DNA of 64,000 nt from Brachypterus glaber (lineage: Eukaryota > Arthropoda > Insecta > Coleoptera > Kateretidae). The stretch lies in NCBI GenBank assembly GCA_958510825.1, contig OY294049.1, positions 32,144,774 to 32,208,773 of the forward strand, given 5' to 3'. The notes beneath the pieces are model-generated. The model was not told the DNA's origin and did no database searches. It saw only the letters and a list, made by a program, of their open reading frames with translations. The translations under genes were made by a program, and so were the position numbers. Positions 35,197-46,030 of the stretch are shown in pieces (positions within the stretch are counted from its first letter, which is position 1; every line of letters begins with the position of its first letter).

Positions 35197-35732
35197 CAGG
35201 GCCGGACAGAGCCAGCCCGGGCCCCGGTGCAACTTTTTACTCGGAACCCCATTTTTTCAAAACATAATTGTACCATGCAGGCCTGCAGCTAAGGCACTGA
35301 GGGCCGAAGCGGCGCCCCATTCATTAACTAAGCGCCGCCGTCGAAAATTTTTCCAAATTATGTTAATTTCTGACTGTTTTATTTTCATAGTTCAGCAAGC
35401 TTAAGTATGTAAAAAATAATAAAGTCGCAGGCGAAATTTTTTTCAATTTTGATAGCTCTGGCGCCGCAGGCAATTTTTTTACAAATTTTAAGCTAGTAAC
35501 AGTGCACTATTATTTTTTACAAAAATCCAAAAAGGCTTAAGCGCTGCCGCGGCGAAATTTTTTCTATTGCCCATTTGGAACGAGATCTACTTATTTGCTC
35601 ATTTTGACGCCTTATCGATCTGGGGGAGTATAAATAAATAAACTATTTATTAAACACTTCTGTCGCCGGGCCTCCTTCGAGCCCGGGCCCCGGGTAATCT
35701 GTACCCCCTGCACCCCCCTGAATCCGGCCCTG
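35197..35732. mobile_element. hAT-type MITE
   Basis: Termini CAGGGCCGGA and TCCGGCCCTG, with a perfect 8-bp target duplication CTAATATG at 35189-35196 and 35733-35740, the hAT hallmark. It is 536 bp, non-coding, and notable for several GC-rich patches (CCCGGGCCCCGG, GGCGCCGCAGGC) in AT-rich DNA. It sits inside M1, which sits inside copy D. Confidence 0.93.
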
Positions 35733-36955
35733 CTAATATGAACCAGCTGCAACTTCATGCAACTGCGAGGGAAGGGGGTTCTTTACAAGCTAATTAATTA
35801 TGTTTTTTAAAATCTCATAATTATAAAACATGTTTTATCATAATAGGTTTTATAATAACTTGCTTTACCAATACTTTCATTATGATATAGACTTGACTTT
35901 GTAAAAAAAACTGCTAAGATTAATCTAAGATTAATCCAATCATACCAATTAAAAAATTTGATTGAGCGCAAAAAATCAAAATTTATTAGTAATTAAGTAA
36001 TACACTCTGTAGTATAAAATACCCTAGTCCACAAGGTCCTTACTAAGTCTAAGTAAAAATCTAATTTATAACATTAGATTTGACATTTATTTTTATCGTG
36101 AACGTCATATTTGCAAACATTTATTTTCATAGCATCCCCTCTTTTACATTAGCGGGGTCATTCCATAATGCACTTACCATTTTTTACCGTTTTCTAAAAT
36201 TAAAAATTTAAATAGAAAACTATTGTTTTTAGTAAAAAAACTATCATATGATAAATAAATGATATTATTTTTTTAAATTTTGGTGTTAAAAAATGTTATT
36301 ATGCTAAAAAAAATTCTGTTTGTTGCTCTAGCCTAAAAACAGAAAAAAGTACAACACTTTTCTGGCGTAAATTGAAGGTAACTAGATCTATATTGACTGG
36401 TAAAAAATATATTTTAATAGCTTTGATAATAACGCCACAATTTGACTGATTTGTCTACCGTGGGACACCGTGTATTTACATAATATTTTTTTAATAATTC
36501 AATTCAAAAATACTACTTTTACCAAATTATTTATTATTTGAGCCTCAATATCTCAGGGTAAATTTAAAAATCTAAAATTTTTAAACATAAGAGCTCTATA
36601 TGTTAGCAATACATAAAAAAAATCAAGAATGTGTTTTGCCTTAAATTAAAATTATATGAAAAAACATAACACCGAAATTTATTAAATTTTATTATCTTAC
36701 ATATTAAGGTATTATATACTTATTTGACAAAAATTATATTTATAATAGTCATTACATAAATGTAATGACTATATTGTATTATAATCACAGATTTTAACAT
36801 GTAATAAGCGTTAATCCTCATAAAAGATTAATTTTATATAGAAATAAACGACAATCCTACCTACGAATTAATGCAATAATAACTCCGGCTCCCTCAGTAA
36901 TCTATTTTGAAAAAAATTATACAGATATAAATACAAAAGCTTTTAAAGGAGTAAT

Positions 36956-38590
36956 CATGGTTCGAACAACCAGGGGCACTATCAAGATAGTCGCAGGGTA
37001 TTACCCACCCTCACGTGTATTCCATGCAAGCGACTACCTCAAAATACTTGATTGCCCCAACCCCACTTTAATAGCGGGAGATCTTAACGCCAAGCACCAC
37101 GACTGGAACTCCCGAGCCATAAATCCATATGGGTCGAATCTAAAAAGACTATCGGAGAATAAAAGCTGGTCAGTGCTTGGCCCCACAGACGTAACCCACT
37201 TCCCACGAAACCTCCAATATAGACCCGATGTCCTGGATATTGCCCTTTACGTAAACATAGTAAATCCCATTTCCATAGAAACCCTTGACGAACTTTCGTC
37301 AGACCACAACCCCATCCTTATAACCCTTAAAGGGGATATGCAACCTGACATCTACGAACGGACTAGAACACACTGGCCTACTTTTCAGAGTGTACTATTG
37401 GAGAAGTTCGGCAGCGTCAGAAAGGTAAACACCGTTGACCTAGATGGCGCTGTCGAACATCTCCAAACGAGTATCACAAACGCCCTCAAAACCGCCAGTA
37501 CGACTACAACCCACTCCATAAAACACCCCTACGCCATCCCCCAACATATAAAAATGCTCATCACCGAAAGGAGGCGAGCAAAAAAAATAGCCCAAAGGAC
37601 AAGACTACAGATGGACAAAAACACATATAATCGCTTAAACAACGTCGTCAAAGATGCCTTGAATGAGATACAAAACCAAATGTGGCAAAACAAGCTCTCA
37701 GAGCTTAATCCAGAGGACGGTTCCGTATGGAAAATGGCCAGATCCTTAACCAGGAAAAAACCCGATATCCCTCCCCTAATTACCCCCAACGACACAGCCC
37801 ATACAAACGAGGAAAAGGCTGAAGCCTTTGCCGACTCCCTCTCCAGCCAATTTACCCCTTTCCCGACCGACGATGATCTTTTCGCCCATTTCCAGGAGGT
37901 GGACGAAACTGTCAATCAAGCCCTCGCTAGAGATGACCCCGATCCCATCGATCCAGCCACAGTCAGCGAAATCAAAACCATAATTAAACACACTAAAAAA
38001 CGCAAAGCACCTGGATTCGATGGGATCACAAACTCAGCCCTAAAATCCCTCCCCGATAAGATCATCGTCGCCCTCACATCCTACATAAACGCCTCCCTTA
38101 GGTTATCCCACTTTCCAGCCCCATGGAAACTAGCAGAAATAATCCTAATCCCCAAACCTCAAAAAAACCTATCCCTACCCTCGAGTTACCGACCTATAAG
38201 CCTCCTCCCCTCCCTATCGAAAGTGGCTGAAAAAGTGTTTTCAAACAGGATCTTGGCCCACGCTATAGAAAACGAGGTATTGCCCCAAAGTCAATTCGGT
38301 TTTAGAGCGGAACACAGCACTCACGATCTGCTCCTAAGCACGGTAGAAAAAATAACAGAGGGATTCAACCACAAAGACTTCACGGGGCTCATCCTACTCG
38401 ACGTTCAACAAGCGTTCGATAGGGTGTGGCACCCTGGAGTCATTTACAAACTCCTAAAACATAACTTTCCGATAAGAATAGTAAAACTTGTATGGTCGTT
38501 CCTCACGGAAAGAAAATTCAGGGTGAGGATCAAAGACATATTGTCTCTGATCAGGGACATACTCGCCGGCGTAGCTCAGGGCTCGGTACT
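36956..38590 (+). mobile_element. Jockey-like element in copy D (5'- and 3'-truncated)
   Basis: Begins right after AGTAAT (36950-36955), the same target and orientation relative to the transposon as in copy A. It is broken at GCTCGGTACT (about 38590) by other sequence, so the 3' half and second TSD are lost. Confidence 0.87.
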
Positions 38591-38594
38591 GTAG
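36957..38594 (+). pseudogene. Jockey endonuclease/reverse transcriptase (partial)
   Basis: 545 open codons. The endonuclease half is present from its middle (LIAGDLNAKHHDW, near residue 40; DELSSDHNPIL, near residue 115). The RT follows: KAPGFDGITNSALKSLP (about 345), LPSSYRPISLLPSLSKV (about 405), LLDVQQAFDRVWHPG (about 480) and AGVAQGSVL at the end. The catalytic YADD, thumb and C-terminus are lost at the downstream insertion. The open frame with low damage implies a recent origin. A plus-strand ATG at 36957 arises at the truncation point and is not the native start. Confidence 0.9.
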
Positions 38595-39265
38595 CATGTG
38601 TAAAATGCCACATTCTTTATTATTTAAAATACATAGAATACTTACTTTTGTTTTGGGGGTATATTAGCAAACTTGTGTTACGAGTGGTACAAATGGTCCT
38701 AATAACATAATTTCTTTGCTTATTAATTATCCGAGTTGGGATTAACTTATAGTTAGTTAATAACTTGCTTTGTATGGTAATTCAGTTAATAATCCTTGTC
38801 CTGTAGTTTTATATAAGTAATATCTCATAACTTTGTTTCTAAGGTAGTAAACAAAAGCTTATTCCTACACTAGTATTTATAGTATTATGGCTCCACTGTA
38901 ATATTAACTTAAACACACCACATTTATAATGTGTCTCATCAATCTTTCGAAATATAAACATTATTCTTAATATTATTGTTTATTTTTAAATAACTGTTTG
39001 GCAGATATTAGGTTATGTCAGTCAGTGTTACGTATGTCTGAACTAGGTTCGCCTGGATAATTCAACCGCTGTAGGATTGGAGTGAACAGATATACTGGAG
39101 TATGTCGTAACTTGAACTTGCAGGTTTCTGGAGCGTTTCCGTTGGCTATCTTTATCTGTGATAGCTTCTTTATCTGTGATAGCTTAGTCCATATAAGTCC
39201 ATCTTTCTTAGTCTTCTAGATTATTCGATTTGGGTGGAGAAATTTGAATTCGGAAGAGATTTCCG
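38591..39265. other. Unidentified insertion, possibly an LTR
   Basis: It interrupts Jockey at GCTCGGTAC and starts TGTAGCATGTG, compatible with a TG-starting LTR. TCTTTATCTGTGATAGCT occurs twice in tandem at about 39150-39187. The gap follows before any internal domain or second end. No protein is visible. Confidence 0.35.
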
Positions 39266-39465
39266 NNNNNNNNNNNNNNNNNNNNNNNNNNNNNNNNNNN
39301 NNNNNNNNNNNNNNNNNNNNNNNNNNNNNNNNNNNNNNNNNNNNNNNNNNNNNNNNNNNNNNNNNNNNNNNNNNNNNNNNNNNNNNNNNNNNNNNNNNNN
39401 NNNNNNNNNNNNNNNNNNNNNNNNNNNNNNNNNNNNNNNNNNNNNNNNNNNNNNNNNNNNNNNNN
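39266..39465. other. Assembly gap (200 N)
   Basis: Exactly 200 N, true size unknown. It hides the end of the 38591 insertion and the transposase start of copy D. Confidence 0.99.
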
Positions 39466-41756
39466 ACAACTCTGCGAGAAATTTCACTTAAAGAAGCTAG
39501 AAATAAAAATGCTGCACATTTAATACCTGGCAAATCTTTATGTTTAACATGTAGAAAACAAATATTTAAAATAAACAAAGAATATGAAGAAAGTTTTGAT
39601 AATAATAGTGAACAATTTGACGATGGTGTCTCCACCAGTACACAATTTAATGCAGAAGAACCTTTTATATCCCCAAAGGAATGTTTAGATAAAGTGGAAG
39701 CTGTATGTTCAACTTTAGGCTTATCCCCCGTATTAAAAATCAGAAAAAGCAGCTCTGAAAAAAGAAAACAGAAATTAGAAACAAAATTGCTGTACATTTA
39801 ATACCTGGCAAATCTTTATGTTTAACATGTAGAAAACAAATATTTAAAATAAACAAAGAATATGAAGAAAGTTTTGACAATAATAGTGAACATTTTGACG
39901 ATGGTGTCTCCACCAGTACACAATTTAATGCAGAAGAACCTTTTATACCCCCAAAGGAATGTTTAGATAAAATGGAAGCTGTATGTTCAACTTTAGGTTT
40001 ATCCCCCGTATCAAAAATCAGAAAAAGCAGCTCAGAAAAAAGAAAACAGAAATTAGAAACAAAATTGGATAAAGTTCGTGAAAGTTGTACAATAAATTTA
40101 GAACTTTCTTTCGATCATGTATTATCCAGCAAAGAAGAACGCTTACCTAGCAACTCTGATTTCGGGTTGGAATATAAAGATATGATAGAAAAATTAAGAA
40201 AGAAATTCGAAAATTCAAAAAAGAAGAAAAGATTAAAATTATAAGTCTTTTGCCTAGTTTCTGGACTAAAGAATATGCTCAGAATGTTTTCCATCATTTG
40301 GTTAGACTGGCAAGAAAGTTGACAAAAGATCAAGGAATTCTTCCTGAAATGGAAATAAATAAAAGGGATGGACTTTCAGTTAAAACGATAGAAAAAGTAA
40401 TAGCCTTTTATGAGGATGACGAAAATAGCAGGTTGTGTCCTGGGAAAAATGATTCAGTTGCTGTAAAAATTAGTAATGTCAAAGAACACATGCAAAAGCG
40501 ATTGGTGTTGTGTAACTTAAATGAGTTGTTTGTATTATTTTAAAAAAAAACCCTGAATATAAAATCGGACGGTCAAAATTTTGTGAGCTACGGCCAAAGT
40601 GGTGCATTTTAGCTGGCGCTTCCGGTACGCATACCGTTTGCGTTTGTACGTACCACCAAAATGTGAAGCTAATGATAGATGGAGCTAAACTGCATATTAA
40701 TTATAAGGAATTATTAGAGTATATGGCTTGCGACATAAATAATTATAGTTGTATGATGGGAAATTGTAAAGATTGCCCTAAAAAACAATTTCTTTATGAA
40801 CTTTTTATGGAGTGGATGAAATTTATTATATGCCCAATGATGTAACCTATAAGCAATGGCTAACCACAGATAGAGCAGAAATGGTTACAGTTGTACAAAG
40901 TATTGATTAATTTTTTAACTCGCTGGTTGATAAACTTGATGTTTTAAAAAAACATCATTTTATTTACAAACAAAAATCGCAGTTTTTAAAGGATAAAAAA
41001 AGTAATATTTCTGAAACAGAATGTATTGTCATGGGCGACTTTTCTGAAAACTTCTCTTTTATTATCCAAGATGAAATTCAAAGTTACCATTGGGCAAAGA
41101 AGCAAGCTACACTTCAGCCGTTTATATATTATTATTATGATAAAGATCTTGATAAAGTAAATCATCGAAGTTTATGCATAATAAGTGACCACCTCGAGCA
41201 TAATACTGTTGCTGTTCATGCTTTCCAAAAGCATGTTATACATGATATTAAAACTAATGTCAAATTGGTAAACAAAATATTTTACTTTAGCGATGGGGCG
41301 AGTAGCCAATATAAGAACAGAAAAAAATTCCTTAATCTATGCAACCATAAACATGATTTTGGCATTGAAGCTGAGTGGAATTTTTTTGCAACGTCACATG
41401 GCAAGAATGCATGCGATGGAGTGGGATGAACTACTAAGAGTAATGTTACTACTAAAGAAATGCAGGCTCATAATGACTTATTAAAAGATATGAAGACTGC
41501 ATTTCGATACCTCAAACTAGGCAATACCATCGCTTCATACCTATTACGGAAAGAAAAATTAGATGCTACAAAACATCAAACTCTAAAGAATTTAAAGTTG
41601 TCATTAATAAAAGTTAAAAAAGTGGTCAAGAAAAATGTGCAGAGTAGGAAAAAACTCCTGGCAAAGAAAAAACAAGTTGCAAAAAAAAACTTGAATTAAA
41701 GAAACGAGAGGCTAAGAAAACACAAAAAGTTAAGAAGACAGCACAGATTTAGAAAA
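39466..41756 (+). pseudogene. Sola-like transposase, copy D
   Basis: Same protein as copy A, in order: REISLKEARNKNAAHLIPGK, coiled, basic middle (SSEKRKQKLETKLDKV), helix-turn-helix (HHLVRLARKLTKDQG), HTVCVCTYHQN, NCKDCPKK, VMGDFSENFSFI, YFSDGASSQYKNRK, FFATSHGKNACDGVG and a Lys-rich tail. Lesions: an N-terminal part lost in the gap, a 278-bp tandem duplication (39511-40066) that shifts frame, an indel near 40812, a nonsense change near 40908 (GAT TAA where A has GAT GAA), and a deletion of about 120 bp near 41440. It cannot be functional. Confidence 0.87.
39511..40066 (+). repeat. 278-bp tandem duplication inside the transposase
   Basis: 39511-39788 and 39789-40066 are near-identical copies (GCTGCACATTTAATACCTGG against GCTGTACATTTAATACCTGG). 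Copies A and B have one unit. It lies 45 bp from the assembly gap, so a collapse or join error is possible; scattered differences between the units argue for two real copies. Confidence 0.9.
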
Positions 41757-42719
41757 AAATCCAAAAACAAACAATGACAAAAAGCCAAAAAAGTAAATAA
41801 AAACCAACATAAAAGAAAAAATATATTAAATAACATAACTTTAGGATATTTTAACGTACTATTAATAAATATACATAAATAAAAATATTATTTGGATTTT
41901 AAGTTATTTTGTTTCAATTATATTTTCACTTTGAGGCAAAACACATCTCTGATTTTTTTTTATGGAATGCTAACATAAAGAGCTCTTACCTGTAAAAATT
42001 TCAAATTTTTAAATTTAGTTACCCCTGAGAAATTAAGGCTCAAATATTGAATAATTTGGTAAAAGTAATATTTTCGAAGCTTTATAAAAAAATAATAAAT
42101 AAATATTTTTCTTTTAACAGTGTATAGTACTTATAAGTCCCTACTTACAAAAAAAATATCTCCCCCTTAAGTCAACCCTCTACGAAAATATTAAAATTTA
42201 AAAATCATCATTTTATTAAATTTTATACCAATTTTCAGATACAGTTTTCACCTATTTTGATTTTAATTAGAAAAAAGTCTTTCAAACAAAAAATATAGCC
42301 TATTATATGCTAAAAAAAGTGTTTTTGTTTCATATCGCTAGCTTATTTCATAACTGAGAAATTTAAATTTCCGCAACATGCAAAAATCAATAAAATGCAA
42401 ACTTCAGAGGGGGGCCACGCCTAACCAAAGCAATGTAAAAATAAAATAAAACTGGTTTTGAAGTACACATATATAGGTTTAATAACACAAAACAAAATAA
42501 TTAATTTGGAACTGGTCGAGCGCCCAAATAATTTAAAATTGGACGGTTCTCAATGGATTACGCCGTAACTAATAATTTTGCAATTTTTCATGCTTGAAGG
42601 GTCCACAAGAAATAACTACACTTATATTTGATATTACAATAATAAAAATAAGAATTTTAAAGTTAACCGGTTTTTTTGTGTCCCCTGAAAACCTGTGAAT
42701 TTGGAGATACGAGGTAGTT

Positions 42720-42850
42720 AAGGTAAGACGACGATTTGGCTGTTCGTGGATCCATCTGCAAAACTTTATTCTGGGAGCCTCGTCTTTAGGCAATAAACTT
42801 TGTACGAGAATATAGTGGTAGATTATCTTTTTTTCGTAACGGTATTTACG
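42720..42850 (-). pseudogene. Mariner-type transposase fragment
   Basis: IIYHYILVQSLLPKDEAPRI and KFCRWIHEQ match the HPFHYTRVQCLTPEDYPLRV-KFCTWLLQ region of the M4 transposase, just before the DDE core. No other part remains. Confidence 0.7.
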
Positions 42851-43849
42851 GGGGTCGGTCAAGTTAGCCCCCCCCTCCAGTTAAAACTTGGGGTCGAAAA
42901 ATACATAGGTAGTTTTCACACAACTTGCACAACCTTGCACAACCAAAAAAAAAGCTTGAGCACCCTTAACAAGAGCGGTGAGGGGTAAATAATGTTTACC
43001 GTCAGCCCCCCCCCCAGAACTAAATTGACCGAAAAATGTTGTAGTATGTTAAAAAAAAGCTTGCACAACCTTGCACAACCAAAATAAAAGCTTGCACACC
43101 CTTAACATGAGCGGTAACGGGTAAATAATGTTTACCGTCAGCCCCCACAGAATGAAAATTGACCGAAAAATGTTGTAGTATATTAAAAAAAGCTTGCACA
43201 ACCTTGCACAACCAAAATAAAAGCTTGCTCACCCTTAACAAGAACGATGAGGGGTAAATAATATTTACCATCAGCCCCCCCCCCCTCCCCCAGAACTAAA
43301 ATTGACCGAAAAATGTTGTAGTGTATTAAAAAAACTTGCACAACCTAAATAAAATCTTGCGCACCCTTAACAAGACCGGTGAGGGGTAAATAAAAAAACT
43401 GTAGTATAATAAAAAAAGCTTGCACATCCAAAATAAAAGCATGCGTCCCCTTAACAAGAGCGGTAACGGGTAAATAATGTACCGTCAGCCCCCCCCAGAA
43501 CAAAATTGACCAAAATATGTTGTAGTATATTAAAAAAAGCTTGCACAACCTTGAAAAACCAAAATAAAAGCTTGCGCACCCTTAACAAGAGCGGTGAGGG
43601 ATAAATAATGTTTACCGTCAGCCCCCCCAGAACTAAAATTGACCAAAAAATGTTGTAGTATAAAATAAAAGCAAATGCACTTTTTAAGTAGCCTACAATA
43701 CTTTTTTTACGTAAATCAATAATTTGTTGGCGGCAGTGGGTAGGTACTTAATTTATTTTTTTTATTAAAAAGTTCTTTGTAATAAAATTTTCATTTTATT
43801 TATTTTGTTGTTGAAGATAAAAAATACACTTCCCAGAGTTTTCCTATTT

Positions 43850-44310
43850 TTCACCTCCGCGCGTGAAATGGATTTTTTATTATCAGATTCAATTTTATCA
43901 ACCTTGAAAACCCCAATATACCAACTTTACGATAACTACCATTCGCCCCTCAGGGAGTGTATTTAGAAAAAAAATATTTTAAGATTCTGCTTTAGCGACC
44001 TCAAAAACCCGAATATATCAATTTTCAAGAAAACTATCCCCTCCCCTCAGGGGGTGCAGTTAGAATTTTTTCATTATCAGATTCATTTTCAGAAACCTCA
44101 AAAACCCCAATATAACAAATTTTACAAAAACTACCCTCACTCAGGGAGTGAAATTTGAAAAAAAAAATTATATTCATATTCGTCGACCCCAAAAACCCCT
44201 ATATACTAATATTGACGAAAATATTGAAAATATTTAAAAATATTTATCCGCTCACCCCCGCGGGGGTGGAGTTAAAAAAATTATCATCAGATTCAATTTC
44301 AGCAGCCTTA
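43850..44310. repeat. RP1 tandem array, third locus (inverted)
   Basis: CAGATTCAATTTTATCAACC, CCCCAATATACCAAC and CCCTCAGGGnGTG elements repeat about every 95 bp, reverse complement of 24221-24800. It lies in the loop of FB3. Confidence 0.85.
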
Positions 44311-44479
44311 AAAAGCCATATAGGGGAGACCGGGGTATAGTGGTCACCCTAAGGCAAAAAAAAATCATAAAAAATGTATTTTTAAATTTAATGTTTTTAA
44401 TGTATACAGGGTGTAACAAAAAAGGTGGGCTGGCTACACATAGCCATATTGTACTCACCAAAACAATCAAAAAAGTTCA

Positions 44480-44600
44480 TATAAACATTTTGTCTAAAAT
44501 GCGTCCTAAGGGAGATACGCCCCTTTGAAAGTGCTAAAAAATTCGGTTTTTATTTATTAACTCAGGAACCCTTTCAGTTACAGAAACTTGGTTTTGTATG
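44480..44600. repeat. HP1 arm fragment
   Basis: GTTCATATAAACATTTTGTC, ATGCGTCCTAAGGGAGATAC and TTAACTCAGGAACCCTTT match the outer part of the HP1 arm at 57985-58095. Confidence 0.8.
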
Positions 44601-45615
44601 TAAACTAAACTAAAAATTTTAACTTTTTTATTAAAAAATAGTTCTGCGCGGGGCTGAAGGTAAACATTATTTAGACCTTATTGCTCTTGTTAAGGGTGCC
44701 CAAGCTTTTATTTTGATTGTGCAAGGTTATGCAAGTTTTTTTTTAATATATTACATTTTTTGGTCAAATTTAGTTCTGGGGGGGGGGGGGCTGACGGTAA
44801 ACATTATTTACCACTCACCGCTCTTGTTAAAGGTGCGCAAGCTTTTATTTTGATTGTGCAAGTTTGCGCAAGCTTTATTTTAATATACCACAATATTTTT
44901 TGGTCAATTTTAGTTCTGGGGGGGGGGTGCTTACGGTAAACACTATTTACCCCCACTGCTCTTGTTAAGGGTGCGCATGCTTTTATTTTGGTTGTGCAAA
45001 GGACTTGTAATTAGATAAAAAAAATTTTAAACTTTTTTATTAAATATTAGTTCTGCGCGGGGCTGACGGTAAACATTATTTACCCGTTACCGCTCTTGTT
45101 AAGGGTGCGCAAGCTTTTATTTTGCATGTGCAAGGTTGTGCAAGCTTTTTTTTAATATACTACAAAATTTTTCGGTCAATTTTCGTTCTGGTGGGGGCTG
45201 ACGGTAAATATTATTTACCCGTTACTGCTCATGTTAAGGGTGCGCAAGCTTTTATTTTGGTTGTGCAAGCTTTTTTTTAACATACTACAACATTTTTCGG
45301 TCAATTTTAGTTCTGGGGGGGCTGACGATAAACATTATTTACCCCTCACCGCTCTTGTTAAGGGTGCGCAAGCTTTTATTTTGGTTGTGCAAGCTATTTA
45401 CTATTAGATTGTAGTGAAAAATGTTAACTTTTTTACTGGGGGGGGGGGCTAAGGTCATGTTAGCCCCCCCCCACGGTTTTTTTCATACAATTAACCAATG
45501 TTTAGTGCGTAAGCTTTTTTTTTGGTAGTGCAAGGTTAGCAAGTTGTGTGCAAACTACCTATGTATTTTTCGACCATAAGTTTTAACTGGGGAGGGGCTA
45601 ACTTGACCGACCCGG

Positions 45616-45885
45616 AGGGAACTATGTTCATATATAAGTCGGAGGGAACTACGTGCCGTAAGTCATTTAGATTAAAAGCGACACTAGCGCCGGTGGCTGA
45701 TCGCTGAACCTTTTGGCCAAAAATGTGTCTATAGATGGTTAAATTTCCCTCCAACAAATTTTTTGAAACTAAACAAGGTTGGCCTTATAATGACGAAAAC
45801 AGGCAAAACCTAGGAAGTTGGTTATATATGAGGGCACAGCGTATAGTATATACGTACTTTGGATGGAACAAAGTGCACCTCATAC

Positions 45886-45940
<55 letters not shown>

Positions 45941-46030
45941 CCTCATACGTATATATATATATATATAGGCTTATGCAGTTGTACGTATTTTTATTTAAAT
46001 AAATGTTACTGTTACTTGAGATAATTGCAT
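45616..46030. other. Unassigned stretch with (TA)n
   Basis: Long (TA)n runs at about 45888-45938 and 45947-45966, separated by AGGCCTCATACG. No gene is seen; the Tyr/Ile-repeat frames are artefacts. Confidence 0.7.

Larger units (their letters stand above)
34020..36472 (+). mobile_element. Mariner-type foldback element M1
   Basis: TIRs of about 310 bp start CACGGTGTGCCACGG (left) and end CCGTGGGACACCGTG (right), with TA at both flanks (34018-34019 and 36473-36474). Copy A shows the empty site near 14400-14425 (AAAATATTTACAT on the minus strand), which proves the insertion. The interior holds a transposase N-terminal remnant and a hAT MITE. A relative of its right arm lies at 56610-56956. Confidence 0.9.
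33562..42564 (+). mobile_element. Sola-like DNA transposon, copy D, with nested insertions
   Basis: Begins GGTGTAATCC, ends GGATTACGCC, and the 4-bp target GTAA is duplicated at 33558-33561 and 42565-42568. It is the mirror image of copy A: left TIR, then Jockey, then transposase (plus strand), then right TIR (41800-42564). A mariner-type foldback element (34020-36472) splits its left TIR, and an unidentified insertion plus an assembly gap (38591-39465) replaces the Jockey 3' half and the transposase start. Confidence 0.88.
42852..45615. mobile_element. Foldback element FB3 with tandem-repeat arms
   Basis: Ends GGGTCGGTCAAGTTAGCCCC (left) and GGGGCTAACTTGACCGACCC (right) are inverted. Each arm (about 42852-43680 and 44640-45615) is itself a tandem array of about six units of 120-155 bp containing CTTGCACAACC, AAATAATGTTTACCGTCAGC and ATTGACCGAAAAATGTTGTA. 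The loop carries an RP1 array (43850-44310), an HP1 fragment (about 44480-44600) and a short unknown piece. There is no coding capacity. Runs of C or G follow the units. Confidence 0.88.

Noticed and set aside
39216..39801. Open frames spanning the second N run
   Set aside because: Gap artefacts; only the part after 39466 on the plus strand is transposase.
42890..43680. CRISPR-like regularly spaced repeats
   Set aside because: Units are 120-155 bp imperfect tandem repeats without unique spacers, in eukaryotic DNA.
45735..46024. Frames encoding Tyr-Ile repeats
   Set aside because: Translation of the (TA)n microsatellite.
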